A stretch of DNA of 22,300 bases. It comes from a virus. A program made the translations under genes and the position numbers. Below, in pieces: positions 7,499 to 14,874 of the stretch. Position 1 is the stretch's first letter. Every line of letters starts with the position of its first letter. Location of the stretch: the IMG/VR virus record IMGVR_UViG_3300034023_000908, positions 1-22,300 of that record. One strand, written 5' to 3'. The notes beneath the pieces are model-generated. The model was given only the letters and a program-made list of their open reading frames with translations. It was not told where the DNA came from and made no database searches.

Positions 7499-8536
7499 CT
7501 AAATCTCGCGAGTGACGGTTAATTTACCGAGGTCGATAATTTTTCGACAGCTCAGACGGCTCTCGTAGCCTTGGGCGTTCAGCGAGTGGTCAACCTCTTT
7601 GATCTGGTAGATCCCATCGATCACCACACCGCACCCGGTCAGGTCAAAGTTAATCCCGGCTTGGTAAATCGATGATCCTAATAACGTCAATCGCAACGTA
7701 ATTTTATCGGCATTTTTTTCGCGTAAGGCCGACTCCGCGCGGGTGATCGCCTGCTCTCCTGAATCGATCCCCTGCTCGGTGATCTCAAACGTTTCACCAT
7801 CCGGCAACCCGCTCGCGGTGACCAGATAGGCGATCGATTCATCGGTATCCGGGTTCTCGCAAGTGACGCGGCAAGCGCCGTAAACATCGTCGAGTTTGTC
7901 GCTGTAATCCGGTACACCGATCCAATCCGTCGGGGCGATCGAGAACTGGGTCGGAGCTTCGTCGAGTTCCTTTTGCGTGAAGACCACCAAGCGCTGACCG
8001 TCTTCGATCTTGAATAGGTGATCGTGCTTCGCCGCCTCAGTGCTTAAAAATTCGATATCGGTTTGGTTTTCCTGGGTCAACCGCTCAAGCTTGATATCTT
8101 CGATCGTGCCGACCAACTCCAATTTGTAGCGATCGGCAAACTCCGCAAATAGATCCCGTAGCGTGATGTTTTCCCACGTCCGATCGTGCCGGGTTCGGAG
8201 TCCCTTCAATACCGGTGTGCCGGTAGCTCTCAGGTTGAACTCTGTTTGAAGGTCGGAGTCGATATCTGAAATCGTGCCCTCGCGCTCCTGCACCTCGATC
8301 GGCTGACCATCGACAGACCAGCCGAATACGACCGAAAACACCTCACCTTGAACCGGGTATAACGATTCACGCCAGACGCCGGTTGTATCAACGATCGACA
8401 AGCTCAACTCGTCTGATTTATCGTCGATCGAGTCTCGAAACGATAGCGAGATAAATTCGAGATTGGCGTCGGGTACGGCACTCGTCAGCTTTTGATCACC
8501 ATACTTAACCGTGAAATAGGGGCGGCGTTGGGGCAT
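7499..8536 (-). CDS. Baseplate hub / late control gene D protein (P2 gpD family)
   Basis: A 345-residue hub protein related to T4 gp27 and VgrG N-termini. The start is the ATG at 8536, which overlaps the TAA stop of X by one base (TAATG). A start at 8557 would add seven residues inside X. Recognisable parts are ISLSFRDSIDDKSDELSLSIVDTTG near the N-terminus, then LRDLFAEFADRYKLELVG and LTQENQTDIEFLSTEAAKHDHLF in the middle, both typical of phage GPD, and a C-terminal GIYQIKEVDHSLNAQGYESRLSC. It forms the trimeric or hexameric ring at the tail end. Confidence 0.88.
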   Translation of the reverse strand: MPQRRPYFTVKYGDQKLTSAVPDANLEFISLSFRDSIDDKSDELSLSIVDTTGVWRESLYPVQGEVFSVVFGWSVDGQPIEVQEREGTISDIDSDLQTEFNLRATGTPVLKGLRTRHDRTWENITLRDLFAEFADRYKLELVGTIEDIKLERLTQENQTDIEFLSTEAAKHDHLFKIEDGQRLVVFTQKELDEAPTQFSIAPTDWIGVPDYSDKLDDVYGACRVTCENPDTDESIAYLVTASGLPDGETFEITEQGIDSGEQAITRAESALREKNADKITLRLTLLGSSIYQAGINFDLTGCGVVIDGIYQIKEVDHSLNAQGYESRLSCRKIIDLGKLTVTREI

Positions 8537-8769
8537 TAGGTTTTCGCGGTTTTCCACGGCGGGGCGATCGTCGGGAAGCCGGTAGTCGTGAGGAGAGTGT
8601 GAGCGGGAATCAACAGCTCCACACCCGCCGGGAGTACCGGAGAAAAGCGATCGGCTCCGATCATCGGGTTTGCGCGGATCAAGGATTGAACACTGATATC
8701 GAAGCTCGCCGCGATCAAGTCGAGTCGATCAAGCTGCCCGGTTCGATAGGTGCGGAAAGCGATGCTCAT
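8536..8769 (-). CDS. Tail protein X (LysM-like)
   Basis: A 77-residue protein in the X/LysM family: RTYRTGQLDRLDLIAASFDISVQSLIRANP with a C-terminal LPAGVELLIPA. This is the usual YxxxxGDxLdxIA...NPxL...LpaGxxixlP pattern that binds hub protein and/or peptidoglycan. The start at 8769 is chosen because it gives an ATGA overlap with the upstream gene (8766-8769) and removes an N-terminal extension. The usual length is 65-90 residues. Confidence 0.85.
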   Translation of the reverse strand: MSIAFRTYRTGQLDRLDLIAASFDISVQSLIRANPMIGADRFSPVLPAGVELLIPAHTLLTTTGFPTIAPPWKTAKT

Positions 8770-9236
8770 ATCAGTTCCTCTAACCAAACCGCCGTCTGGC
8801 TGTTAATTTTGGCGACCAATGCCCACGGAGAGGAAAGGTTTCGAGGCTCGGTTACCCGCGTCGGGCTTTGTGGTGTCGTTGTCCCTTCAAAGATCAAAGC
8901 AACCTCGATCGCCGTCCGGCCTGGTGAACGGGCGATTTCTGATACTGAGCAAGAAACGAAATACTCCCCCGTCTGAATCCCGCCATACGTGATCGCGACC
9001 GGCTCACCCGCCAACTCAATCCCGAGCAATTCGCCAACCAACGTATCCGGGTGGCGATCGGGCAATACCGTCGTGTCGAATAACAACGAAGCGCCCCACG
9101 TAGCGGCGTCCTGACCCACAACAAACCGGCGGCTCTGCCCTTGAAACGGCTCGACCGTCGCGACCCGTGGCGACTGCTTAAACGACGTAACCGATATCAA
9201 TTCGCGTACATCGATCGCAAAATTTCCAATTTCCAT
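8766..9236 (-). CDS. Tail protein, gpU-like by position
   Basis: A 156-residue protein starting with MEIGNFAIDV. An in-frame ATG at 9308 would add a basic/aromatic leader extending into the promoter region and is rejected. A central segment RRFVVGQDAATWGASLLFD followed by ELLGIELAGEPVAITYGG resembles the gpU plan, in which ring-forming protein U completes the tail at tape-measure length. Order U-X-D supports this, but sequence similarity is weak, so another tail-tip protein is possible. It is the first gene of this operon. Sheath, tube and tape measure do not precede it here. Confidence 0.6.
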   Translation of the reverse strand: MEIGNFAIDVRELISVTSFKQSPRVATVEPFQGQSRRFVVGQDAATWGASLLFDTTVLPDRHPDTLVGELLGIELAGEPVAITYGGIQTGEYFVSCSVSEIARSPGRTAIEVALIFEGTTTPQSPTRVTEPRNLSSPWALVAKINSQTAVWLEELI

Positions 9237-9335
9237 AAAACGCCCACCACTTTCCTTTAGTTTACCCCAAAAAACTGGGTAAGTACGATAAAATATAGAG
9301 ACAAGCAATCGTTAAGTCTAAAAAAAAGGGGAGAA

Positions 9336-9350
9336 TAAACATCATGTTTA
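9336..9350. promoter_or_regulatory. Palindromic operator overlapping the start codon of the HTH gene
   Basis: TAAACATCATGTTTA is a perfect odd palindrome (7-bp arms around one C). The same sequence occurs upstream of the repressor gene at 17786, 17894 and 17999. Here the ATG of the HTH gene is inside the right arm (9344), so a bound repressor would block transcription and perhaps translation of that gene. The site is about 100 bp upstream of the divergent tail operon start. Confidence 0.8.
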
Positions 9351-9712
9351 AAGTGTTACCAAATCGACAGCAATCCGATCATAAATCTCCAAAAAAAGCC
9401 GTGTTGATCAAAATTGTCGATAACCGTACGGTATACGGAACAATTAGCGGCGAGAAGTTCCGAACGCAGCTTGGCGATACGCAGAAATTAGCTGAACATT
9501 TAGGGATTCATTCGCAGGCGATTTGGAATTGGTCGCGAGTTGATCGAGGCACGATCGGCGTCTCTACATTCGCTGCTGTGATGGAGTTTGAAGGTTTTAC
9601 ACCTGAGACTGTTGACTTCCTGCCAGACCACGACACGATCAGCGAAAAGGTTAAGATCTTGACGCAGATCCAAGAATGGCAAAACGCTTTGGCGACGCCC
9701 CGATCGGCTTAA
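9344..9712 (+). CDS. Helix-turn-helix protein, possible regulator of the tail operon
   Basis: A 122-residue protein. Residues about 46-66 (TQKLAEHLGIHSQAIWNWSRV) form a clear helix-turn-helix with recognition helix HSQAIWNWSRV. The region before it (KKAVLIKIVDNRTVYGTISGEKF) is strand-rich. The ribosome site is AAGGGGAGA upstream of the operator. It is divergent from the tail operon across about 107 bp. Its start codon lies inside a copy of the repressor-type operator, so it is likely silenced during lysogeny. It could be a Cro-like or late regulator, and direct action on the tail promoter is inferred from position only. Confidence 0.75.
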   Translation: MFKVLPNRQQSDHKSPKKAVLIKIVDNRTVYGTISGEKFRTQLGDTQKLAEHLGIHSQAIWNWSRVDRGTIGVSTFAAVMEFEGFTPETVDFLPDHDTISEKVKILTQIQEWQNALATPRSA

Positions 9713-9715
9713 AAA

Positions 9716-9750
9716 TACCCCTCTTAGAATCCGTTTCTGAGGGTGGTTTT
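9716..9750 (+). terminator. Probable intrinsic terminator of the HTH gene
   Basis: Just after the stop codon, CCCTC-TTAGAA pairs imperfectly with TTCTGA-GGG around a short TCCGT loop and is followed by TGGTTTT. The stem has a bulge and one G-T pair, so it is plausible rather than certain. Confidence 0.5.
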
Positions 9751-9949
9751 AATGATTTAATAAATTTGTCAGAAGAAGGGAATTAAAGTAGGTAAAAATC
9801 GTTTTATGGGAGAAATTTATGAGCGTTATGACGAGTCGGAATTAGATAGATCGATTGTTTAGAGAGGTTAGCTTAACCGGGGTAAATCTCGATCTGGGTA
9901 GCGAAAAATACGATCGGGCGCAGTCTTTAGGGTTTGGAAACCTGGTTGA
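9751..9949. other. Intergenic region, no convincing gene
   Basis: About 200 bases between the HTH gene terminator and the end of the membrane-protein cluster. A plus-strand ORF of 18 codons (9806-9862) has an AAGTAGG-like site upstream but is too short to support. No repeats or operators were seen. Confidence 0.5.
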
Positions 9950-10078
9950 TCAAACGAACGCTTGGTAAAACACCAGCAACATCGTGAACAAAAGGAGCGA
10001 CCCGAGCCATTCAGCCGATGCTTGAAACAGGTCGGGAGCGATCGCGTAAAACGCTAGGCACAAGATAAAAGCGATCAT
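9950..10078 (-). CDS. Small membrane protein, 42 residues
   Basis: Starts one nucleotide after the TAA of the preceding gene (TAACATG). It encodes MIAFILCLAFYAIAPDLF followed by a hydrophobic second half ending LLLFTMLLVFYQAFV. Two short membrane-spanning stretches flank a polar QASAEW turn. Codon use is like its neighbours, including a HIP1 site within the gene. The tight coupling and membrane character suggest a component of the envelope cluster. A holin-like role would fit the neighbouring cell-wall hydrolase but is only a guess. Confidence 0.65.
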   Translation of the reverse strand: MIAFILCLAFYAIAPDLFQASAEWLGSLLLFTMLLVFYQAFV

Positions 10079-10079
10079 G

Positions 10080-10412
10080 TTAACCACCAATAAAATTGAC
10101 GAGAAAATTGAGGATAGCTGAGATCAGCTTAATCCCAGCGCCGACTCCAATCCCGAGAAAATAAAGTCCCCCAAACGCAACTGTCAACGCCATCAGTAAT
10201 ATTTTCAACTCAGCCCAGGCGGTTGGGACGAGCGTTACAAAGGACGACTTCGCGTCAAATTCATGCCCGTTCTGTCGAAATACGTGGCTCGCAATTTGGA
10301 CGGCGTGAAGTTCCGAAGTTGCCCAGACAATCTCAGCCGTTCGACCGATCGCCGGATGATTGTAGTCGATCTGATAGCGGCGTTTTCGTTCTGGTTTTTG
10401 CGCGGTTGTCAT
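10080..10412 (-). CDS. Small membrane-anchored hypothetical protein
   Basis: A 110-residue protein. The start MTTAQKPERKRRYQID is chosen because AGGAG lies 7 nt before it. An upstream in-frame ATG at 10547 would overlap the hydrolase gene by 125 nt. A basic, polar N-terminal ~65 residues (probably cytoplasmic, with ASELHAVQIASHVFRQNG-like helix) is followed by two hydrophobic segments (about 70-90 and 93-108) ending FLVNFIGG. It sits between the hydrolase gene (10-nt gap) and the 42-residue membrane protein. I do not recognise a family. Confidence 0.7.
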   Translation of the reverse strand: MTTAQKPERKRRYQIDYNHPAIGRTAEIVWATSELHAVQIASHVFRQNGHEFDAKSSFVTLVPTAWAELKILLMALTVAFGGLYFLGIGVGAGIKLISAILNFLVNFIGG

Positions 10413-10422
10413 GGCTAAACTC

Positions 10423-11706
10423 CTAGAGCATTTTTGAGCAAACTGAGGCGGTGTATTCGGCGATCGAGGGGTAGCTTTTCCCGTTGTAGGTTTGGGGTTT
10501 CGTATCGGCGTACAGCTCCGGTTTTCCTGAGTAGTGATAACTGGCAAGCATCCGGCATTGGCTTTCCGGTTCGTCTGAGAGTTTGGAAACCCGCGCCCAA
10601 CCGTCTAATAAATAGCGGTGCATGGCCTCCTCCTGAAGTTCCGGCGATGCGAGGAACTTGCGATCGGTCATGTCCGATCCGAGTAGCGCTCGCATCACAT
10701 CTGGCATGAACTGATATTTACCAAGCGCTCCAGAGTCCGGGTTAACTGCACCGTAGCTATTGCCCGATTCTTGCTTTGCAATCCAATCGCGGTACACATC
10801 TAAATTAAAAAGGGGCGGGATTTCGAGTCGTAGACCACCGGCAAAATTTGGGAAGTTGTCGATCGAGATGATCCGCACCGTCCCGGCTCTCGTTGGCCGA
10901 TCGATCACCTCGCCATCACCGAGATAAATCGCGACGTGCGTGATCGTACCAGGAGGCCATTCACCGTATGTGTTGGCAAAAAATACCAAGTCACCCGGTC
11001 TTAAATCGCGCTTTTTTTCGATCTTCGATCCTTGATCAGCACCGAAGCTATTGGCCGTTAACGGTGACGACGGCATGATTGAATCGAGCGGTTGCCGGGT
11101 GATATCGGGGGAGACAACGATCCCGGCATCCTTTAGCACTTGGCGAACAAACGCCGCGCATTGTTCAGCTTCACCGGGTTTAAAATCTTTGCCCACCCAG
11201 GTCATTGCCGTAGCAGCAACCTTGGAGCCGCTAACCGCTTTACCCTCGTTTTTTGAGGGAGCATCGTCGGACGATAACCCGATAAATTTGGCGGCGGGCG
11301 AATTGGCAACCCGGTAAAGGTTGTAGGACAGATAGGCGTAACTCGACTTTAAAACTGGGTAAGCGGTCACGATTCCCAAGGCCGCGATCGCCAGGAAAAT
11401 CTCGCTCCAAACCTCAGCCGGTGTTTTCCGATAGTTCGCGTCAAGCCCGTGGACGCGCTCAGTGATGACGCGATCGCCGTAGCGCTTAACCCCGGTTTTG
11501 ATTTGCCCCTTAAACCAACCCGCCGCCGTCGGCTTGGGTTTGGTCTTTTCTCTGGCTTTGGTCTTGGCCTTAGATTTGGCTTTGGATTTACCAGCGGGCG
11601 TCGTCTCCGCTTCCGGCTCCGCTACTGGCTCCGCCGCCGGTGTTTGTAGCAGGTTGAGGAGGGTTAGGAGAAATAGCGGGTTCTGATTCTTGGTTTGTTG
11701 GGTCAT
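10423..11706 (-). CDS. Bifunctional cell-wall hydrolase: NlpC/P60-type plus lysozyme-like domains
   Basis: A 427-residue protein. Order: a polar, low-complexity Ala/Glu/Pro then Lys-rich region (about 20-60), one membrane segment (about 103-120), an NlpC/P60-type peptidase (about 160-295) with Cys183 in EQCAAFV, His257 in ITHVAIYLGDG and the usual LRPGDLVFF motif, then a lysozyme/transglycosylase-like domain (about 303-400) with Glu313 in KQESGN and the family motif GKYQFMP (329-335). Both domains cut peptidoglycan: a peptide bond and a glycan strand respectively. The pairing recalls conjugation hydrolases of the Tn916 Orf14/CwlT type (there in opposite order) and virion lysins. The membrane anchor and linkage to the ATPase operon favour a transfer or envelope-channel role over host lysis. 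The start lies within the 3' part of the preceding gene. Confidence 0.8.
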   Translation of the reverse strand: MTQQTKNQNPLFLLTLLNLLQTPAAEPVAEPEAETTPAGKSKAKSKAKTKAREKTKPKPTAAGWFKGQIKTGVKRYGDRVITERVHGLDANYRKTPAEVWSEIFLAIAALGIVTAYPVLKSSYAYLSYNLYRVANSPAAKFIGLSSDDAPSKNEGKAVSGSKVAATAMTWVGKDFKPGEAEQCAAFVRQVLKDAGIVVSPDITRQPLDSIMPSSPLTANSFGADQGSKIEKKRDLRPGDLVFFANTYGEWPPGTITHVAIYLGDGEVIDRPTRAGTVRIISIDNFPNFAGGLRLEIPPLFNLDVYRDWIAKQESGNSYGAVNPDSGALGKYQFMPDVMRALLGSDMTDRKFLASPELQEEAMHRYLLDGWARVSKLSDEPESQCRMLASYHYSGKPELYADTKPQTYNGKSYPSIAEYTASVCSKML

Positions 11707-11842
11707 TAGTTGTTGCTCGATCGATAAACTCAACCGTGTCGCACTTGGCAACATCCGCTCGAATGCCAGTGGCATCGCTCCAACCCAGTTGCTTGATAGC
11801 GGCGAGGCAGATCAAAATCCAGGCGATATTCGATATGCTCAT
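11588..11842 (-). CDS. Small signal-anchored protein overlapping the hydrolase gene
   Basis: An 84-residue protein beginning MSISNIAWILICLAAIKQLG, one N-terminal hydrophobic helix, then a polar region and a Pro/Ala/Gly/Ser-rich tail. The start is fixed by an ATGA overlap with the upstream gene (11839-11842). Its last 119 bases overlap the hydrolase gene in another frame. The low-complexity tail may partly be a by-product of the hydrolase's Ala/Glu/Pro coding sequence. No family is recognised. Confidence 0.55.
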   Translation of the reverse strand: MSISNIAWILICLAAIKQLGWSDATGIRADVAKCDTVEFIDRATTNDPTNQESEPAISPNPPQPATNTGGGASSGAGSGDDARW

Positions 11843-12063
11843 TGGCCTTTGGGGGTGCAAAGACCTGTTTCACGATCGCAGATATATTGCTGCGGGCGCG
11901 GGTCACCCTGCATCTTCAGGCCGGGGGTCGATTCGCCTAGCGCTGCCAGTAATACGTTGCGAGTCATTAGGATGATCGGGTCGAGCTGAATCGAGAACAG
12001 GCCGTTGCCCGCAACGCCCAAAAATAAAACCAAGCCGATCAAAACTGTGATGGATTTAAGCAT
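11839..12063 (-). CDS. Small exported or membrane-anchored protein with a Cys pair
   Basis: A 74-residue protein with an N-terminal signal or anchor (MLKSITVLIGLVLFLGVAG), a second moderately hydrophobic stretch, and a C-terminal extracytoplasmic-looking segment containing two cysteines eight residues apart (ICDRETGLC) that could form a disulphide. The start lies just after a cluster of 8-bp repeats. It is coupled to the next gene by ATGA. Function unknown. Small signal-anchored proteins next to hydrolase and ATPase genes are common in transfer operons. Confidence 0.65.
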   Translation of the reverse strand: MLKSITVLIGLVLFLGVAGNGLFSIQLDPIILMTRNVLLAALGESTPGLKMQGDPRPQQYICDRETGLCTPKGQ

Positions 12064-12078
12064 GATGAAAGTTCTACT

Positions 12079-12126
12079 GATTTACTGATTTACTGAAACG
12101 CTGACTCACTGATTTACTGACTCGAT
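12079..12126. repeat. 8-bp tandem repeat cluster 1
   Basis: Six contiguous octamers of the form GATTTACT (12079, 12087, 12111), with variants GAAACGCT, GACTCACT and GACTCGAT. It lies immediately upstream of the minus-strand gene at 12063. Confidence 0.85.
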
Positions 12127-12260
12127 TCAACTACCGCGATGTAATTGCATAGGACGATGAAACGTGGGTCGGTCGTTGAGCGATGGATGGAAAGGGCTTC
12201 GGCGATCCGACACTCGTGTTACCCAAGGGTGAGGAGGGCATCGATCGTGAGGTTAATTCG
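12124..12260 (-). pseudogene. Decayed copy B of the ATPase C-terminal module
   Basis: The minus-strand frame reads TIDALLTLG, stop, then RIAEALSIHRS and TDPRFIVLCNYIAVVES. This aligns with the intact ATPase C-terminus (AIDKMIAQGKSK..AIADALSIQR..ADPRYVVLTDYLSAVQA). A nonsense codon replaces the middle and there is no start. Position and order show duplication downstream of the intact gene followed by decay. Confidence 0.75.
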
Positions 12261-12292
12261 CAATGAATTGCTCGAAAAGTTGAGGCTTTGCA

Positions 12293-12332
12293 TATTTACT
12301 GAGTTGCTGAACTACTGAATCGCTGAACTGAT
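12293..12332. repeat. 8-bp tandem repeat cluster 2
   Basis: Five octamers: TATTTACT, GAGTTGCT, GAACTACT, GAATCGCT, GAACTGAT. It separates decayed copies A and B. Confidence 0.8.
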
Positions 12333-12360
12333 GAAGAAGTGATTCGGTAGTGAGGTGGGG

Positions 12361-12504
12361 TTGCGAAACGCGGATCGATCAAGCCTTAGCGATCTAGACT
12401 TTGGATTTACCTTGAGTGAGGAGGTCGTCAATCACGGCTTTGTTCCGCTCAAGCCGGGTGGCCGGATCGATTCGAGCGGGCGCGGGTCGGATGGTGTGTT
12501 TCAT
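12361..12504 (-). pseudogene. Decayed copy A of the ATPase C-terminal module (36-codon ORF)
   Basis: From the ATG at 12504 the frame reads DPATRLERNKAVIDDLLTQGKSKV, then TAG (12394-12396). It continues past stops as IAKA-stop-SIRV. This matches DPMVWLDQNKAAIDKMIAQGKSKTAIADALSIQR of the ATPase, including runs of identical DNA. The short ORF could still be translated, but internal stops in the conserved helix-turn-helix-like part indicate decay. Confidence 0.75.
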
Positions 12505-12511
12505 GGTTACT

Positions 12512-12559
12512 AATTTACTGAGATGCTGAACTACTGATTTACTGAACTACTGACATTTT
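12512..12559. repeat. 8-bp tandem repeat cluster 3
   Basis: Six octamers: AATTTACT, GAGATGCT, GAACTACT, GATTTACT, GAACTACT, GACATTTT. It lies directly between the ATPase stop codon and decayed copy A. The ATPase's last codons look derived from the same repeat. Confidence 0.85.
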
Positions 12560-12565
12560 CAATCA

Positions 12566-13804
12566 TTAATTAACTGAAACAGTGTGTTGCTTAACCGCTT
12601 GAACGGCTGAAAGGTAGTCGGTTAGGACGACGTAGCGCGGATCGGCCTTTTCGCCGGTCAGGATTCGTTGGATCGATAACGCGTCAGCGATCGCGGTTTT
12701 GGATTTACCTTGAGCGATCATCTTGTCGATCGCGGCCTTATTTTGGTCAAGCCAAACCATCGGATCGTCTGGAATCTCAAGCTTGAATTTGACGGGGGTG
12801 GATAAGTCGGGAGCTACGATGATCGCGGCCTCACCCGTGATGCAATCCCGATAGCCGACCGCCCGTGCAGGAATGTCGAGTTTTTTCACAATCTCCTGAC
12901 GCTGTTGCGAAATTGCTTTCCGGTTGATATCGGTCGGCAATTGCTCCGAAGCATCACCGTAGGTATTCGCACCAACGATAAATAAATCGCATTGCGCGAC
13001 AACACTAGAATCGAGTTCAGTTCTCGCTTTCTTGAGCGAGTGGGTGACGAGCTTGAGATTCTTTTTAAACTTTCGACCCTCATCAAAAATCACGTCGATC
13101 GCTCGAAGGCCGGATTCCCAACGAAGGGGATGATGCTTTTTCCAATAGCGAATAATCCCGTCCCACTCATCACAGAAACAGATCTCAGCTTCACGCACCG
13201 CTTCACCCTCCCGACCCGCCGCGATCGATGCCTCGGTGTCCAAAAGGTAGTCGAGTAGTTCCTCCATTGAAATTAGATACCGGCGGCGAACTTCTTCACG
13301 ATCAACACCGGGAAGCCAATCACAACCCAGCGGATTGCCATCATGGTCAACAGCATCAAAATGAGGGTCGCACAGCAAACTTCTCGTATTTTTCAGGGTT
13401 AGCGATTGCTGAAACTGATAAGCGGTGATGACTGATTTACCCAGGCCACGAGCGCCGACGATGATCGAACTTTGACCAGCTCGCTTCGGCGTCCAAAAAT
13501 TTGGCGTCGTTAGATCCTGCTTCGGCGTCATCCCCTTAAGAAAATCAGCGATCGGTAACGGTGCGGTTATGGATAGCGGGTCAACTAACACCTCCGTTCT
13601 CTCACCCAAGAGAAGCGCGGTGGCCGTACCGATCGCATCGTCGGTCAGATTCGACAACGATCGGCCTTTTAATTGACCGTACGAAAACCGGGCGGTGACG
13701 ACAGAGCTACTAGCCAACGTGATCGCAACGATATTGTTGGAGGTTGTGATCGCACCGGCGGCGGCGACGGCGGAAAGAAAAGCTGAAAGCATTCCGGCAG
13801 TCAT
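12566..13804 (-). CDS. Membrane-anchored HerA/FtsK-type ATPase with C-terminal HTH-like module
   Basis: A 412-residue protein with a hydrophobic N-terminal anchor (about 5-32), Walker A GARGLGKS (117-124), Walker B EICFCDEW with Asp212-Glu213, and a sensor-like LKLVTHSLKKA (about 250-260). The layout fits the HerA/FtsK superfamily, which includes conjugation coupling proteins and phage packaging or secretion ATPases. The C-terminal 60 residues (IDKMIAQGKSKTAIADALSIQR) look like a recombinase-type helix-turn-helix. It overlaps the upstream membrane protein gene by ATGA (13801-13804), so all three genes from 14831 are coupled. DNA transfer is likely but the exact substrate is not shown. A filamentous-phage Zot-type ATPase is the main alternative. 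Confidence 0.75.
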   Translation of the reverse strand: MTAGMLSAFLSAVAAAGAITTSNNIVAITLASSSVVTARFSYGQLKGRSLSNLTDDAIGTATALLLGERTEVLVDPLSITAPLPIADFLKGMTPKQDLTTPNFWTPKRAGQSSIIVGARGLGKSVITAYQFQQSLTLKNTRSLLCDPHFDAVDHDGNPLGCDWLPGVDREEVRRRYLISMEELLDYLLDTEASIAAGREGEAVREAEICFCDEWDGIIRYWKKHHPLRWESGLRAIDVIFDEGRKFKKNLKLVTHSLKKARTELDSSVVAQCDLFIVGANTYGDASEQLPTDINRKAISQQRQEIVKKLDIPARAVGYRDCITGEAAIIVAPDLSTPVKFKLEIPDDPMVWLDQNKAAIDKMIAQGKSKTAIADALSIQRILTGEKADPRYVVLTDYLSAVQAVKQHTVSVN

Positions 13805-14520
13805 GGGTTGGCCTCAATGGTGGACGGGATTGATTCGGAGCCGGGTAAGGTTGCCCGCTGTTCATTAACCCGCTCCTGCGCGAGTCTCATCGATTCAGAT
13901 TCCAACGCCGCCGCTCGCGTCATTTCAAACAGGAGAGCGACGTTAGCGTTGTGCAACGGCGCGAGTGATAGTGAGCAACCAACGGATTGCTTATCACCAG
14001 CTAAATATCTCAGCGCATCGATGATCGCCAGATTATCGATAACTAAAGCTTGAACACCGTTCGCATCCAGGTTTTGGCTTGAGCCATCAAACTGACCGAC
14101 GGCGGCAGTGACGTTTTTCGCTTGGTTCGTTTTGTATCGCAGTTGCTCCTCTAACCAGGTTTGGGCGGGTAGTTTCTGCTGAAGGTTTGCGGCACGAAGC
14201 CAAGCGCCCCGTCGAGCGCATAACAACGAATTGATCGCCGCGCTTGCTTGCTGTCTAGCCAGATCACTCGACGCGGTGACAGATTGCTTCACATCTCCGA
14301 TCGTCGGGCTGAATGATTGAGCTAGACCTTCCTCCGTGCCATCGCTAACGCCCTCGGCATAACCGTCTTCGGCGCCGTCTTCAAGCCCCTGCTGGTAAAC
14401 CGATGATGGGTCGAAGTTGGTCGGGGTTGGTGACGAGCCGGGGGCTAGGATCTGACGTGCTGCCCAGATCAAAACGAGAGCAAGCCCGCCGCCGATCATT
14501 TGGTTTCGAGTGATTTTCAT
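13801..14520 (-). CDS. Membrane-anchored protein with Gly/acidic tetrad repeat
   Basis: A 239-residue protein. Residues about 8-26 (MIGGGLALVLIWAARQIL) form an N-terminal membrane anchor. Residues about 44-66 form a tetrapeptide repeat G-x-[ED]-[DE] (GLED GAED GYAE GVSD GTEE). The rest is mostly helical, with two Cys (about 102 and 182) and a long C-terminal helix rich in Glu/Arg. It is coupled on both sides by ATGA overlaps, strongly suggesting a complex with the ATPase. No family recognised. Topology suggests a single-pass envelope component. Confidence 0.7.
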   Translation of the reverse strand: MKITRNQMIGGGLALVLIWAARQILAPGSSPTPTNFDPSSVYQQGLEDGAEDGYAEGVSDGTEEGLAQSFSPTIGDVKQSVTASSDLARQQASAAINSLLCARRGAWLRAANLQQKLPAQTWLEEQLRYKTNQAKNVTAAVGQFDGSSQNLDANGVQALVIDNLAIIDALRYLAGDKQSVGCSLSLAPLHNANVALLFEMTRAAALESESMRLAQERVNEQRATLPGSESIPSTIEANP

Positions 14521-14831
14521 GAATCTGAATCTTGATCTTTTAGAATCTGACGGGCTGTTTCGATCGCCGCCGCTTCCTTTGGCGTGAAGCCGGTCATGCC
14601 TGATATGGTTTCGAGGCGATCACTAACCCGGCTCAGGTAATGCGCTGAAATCTGACGTTCCCAACGCGCGATCGCCGCGATCGCGATCAACCCAAAGAAG
14701 AAAGCACCGTTGCTGGCCGCTGACATCAATTCCATCGTTTCAGCCGATCGGGATGCCCCAACGAAGGTAGCAGCGCCAAATCCGGCGGCAATCGCAGGCA
14801 CGAAGAGTCGGAGCAAAAACAGCATTTTCAT
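14517..14831 (-). CDS. Two-helix membrane protein with cytoplasmic tail
   Basis: A 104-residue protein with hydrophobic segments at about 4-24 and 42-60, followed by a charged helical tail (ISAHYLSRVSDRLETISGMTGFTPKEAAAIETARQIL). Ends in an ATGA overlap with the next gene. Small two-helix inner membrane proteins often precede the ATPase in transfer operons, but there is no recognisable family signature. Upstream ribosome site is weak. Confidence 0.7.
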   Translation of the reverse strand: MKMLFLLRLFVPAIAAGFGAATFVGASRSAETMELMSAASNGAFFFGLIAIAAIARWERQISAHYLSRVSDRLETISGMTGFTPKEAAAIETARQILKDQDSDS

Positions 14832-14874
14832 TAGCTTGACCAGTGGAAACAGGGAAAGCGGGTAGCGCCCAAAG

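Noticed and set aside
11449-11686. Two overlapping plus-strand ORFs coding Leu/Phe/Gly-rich hydrophobic peptides.
   Set aside because: They are the complement of the hydrolase's Lys/Ala-rich linker; the hydrophobicity is a composition artefact.
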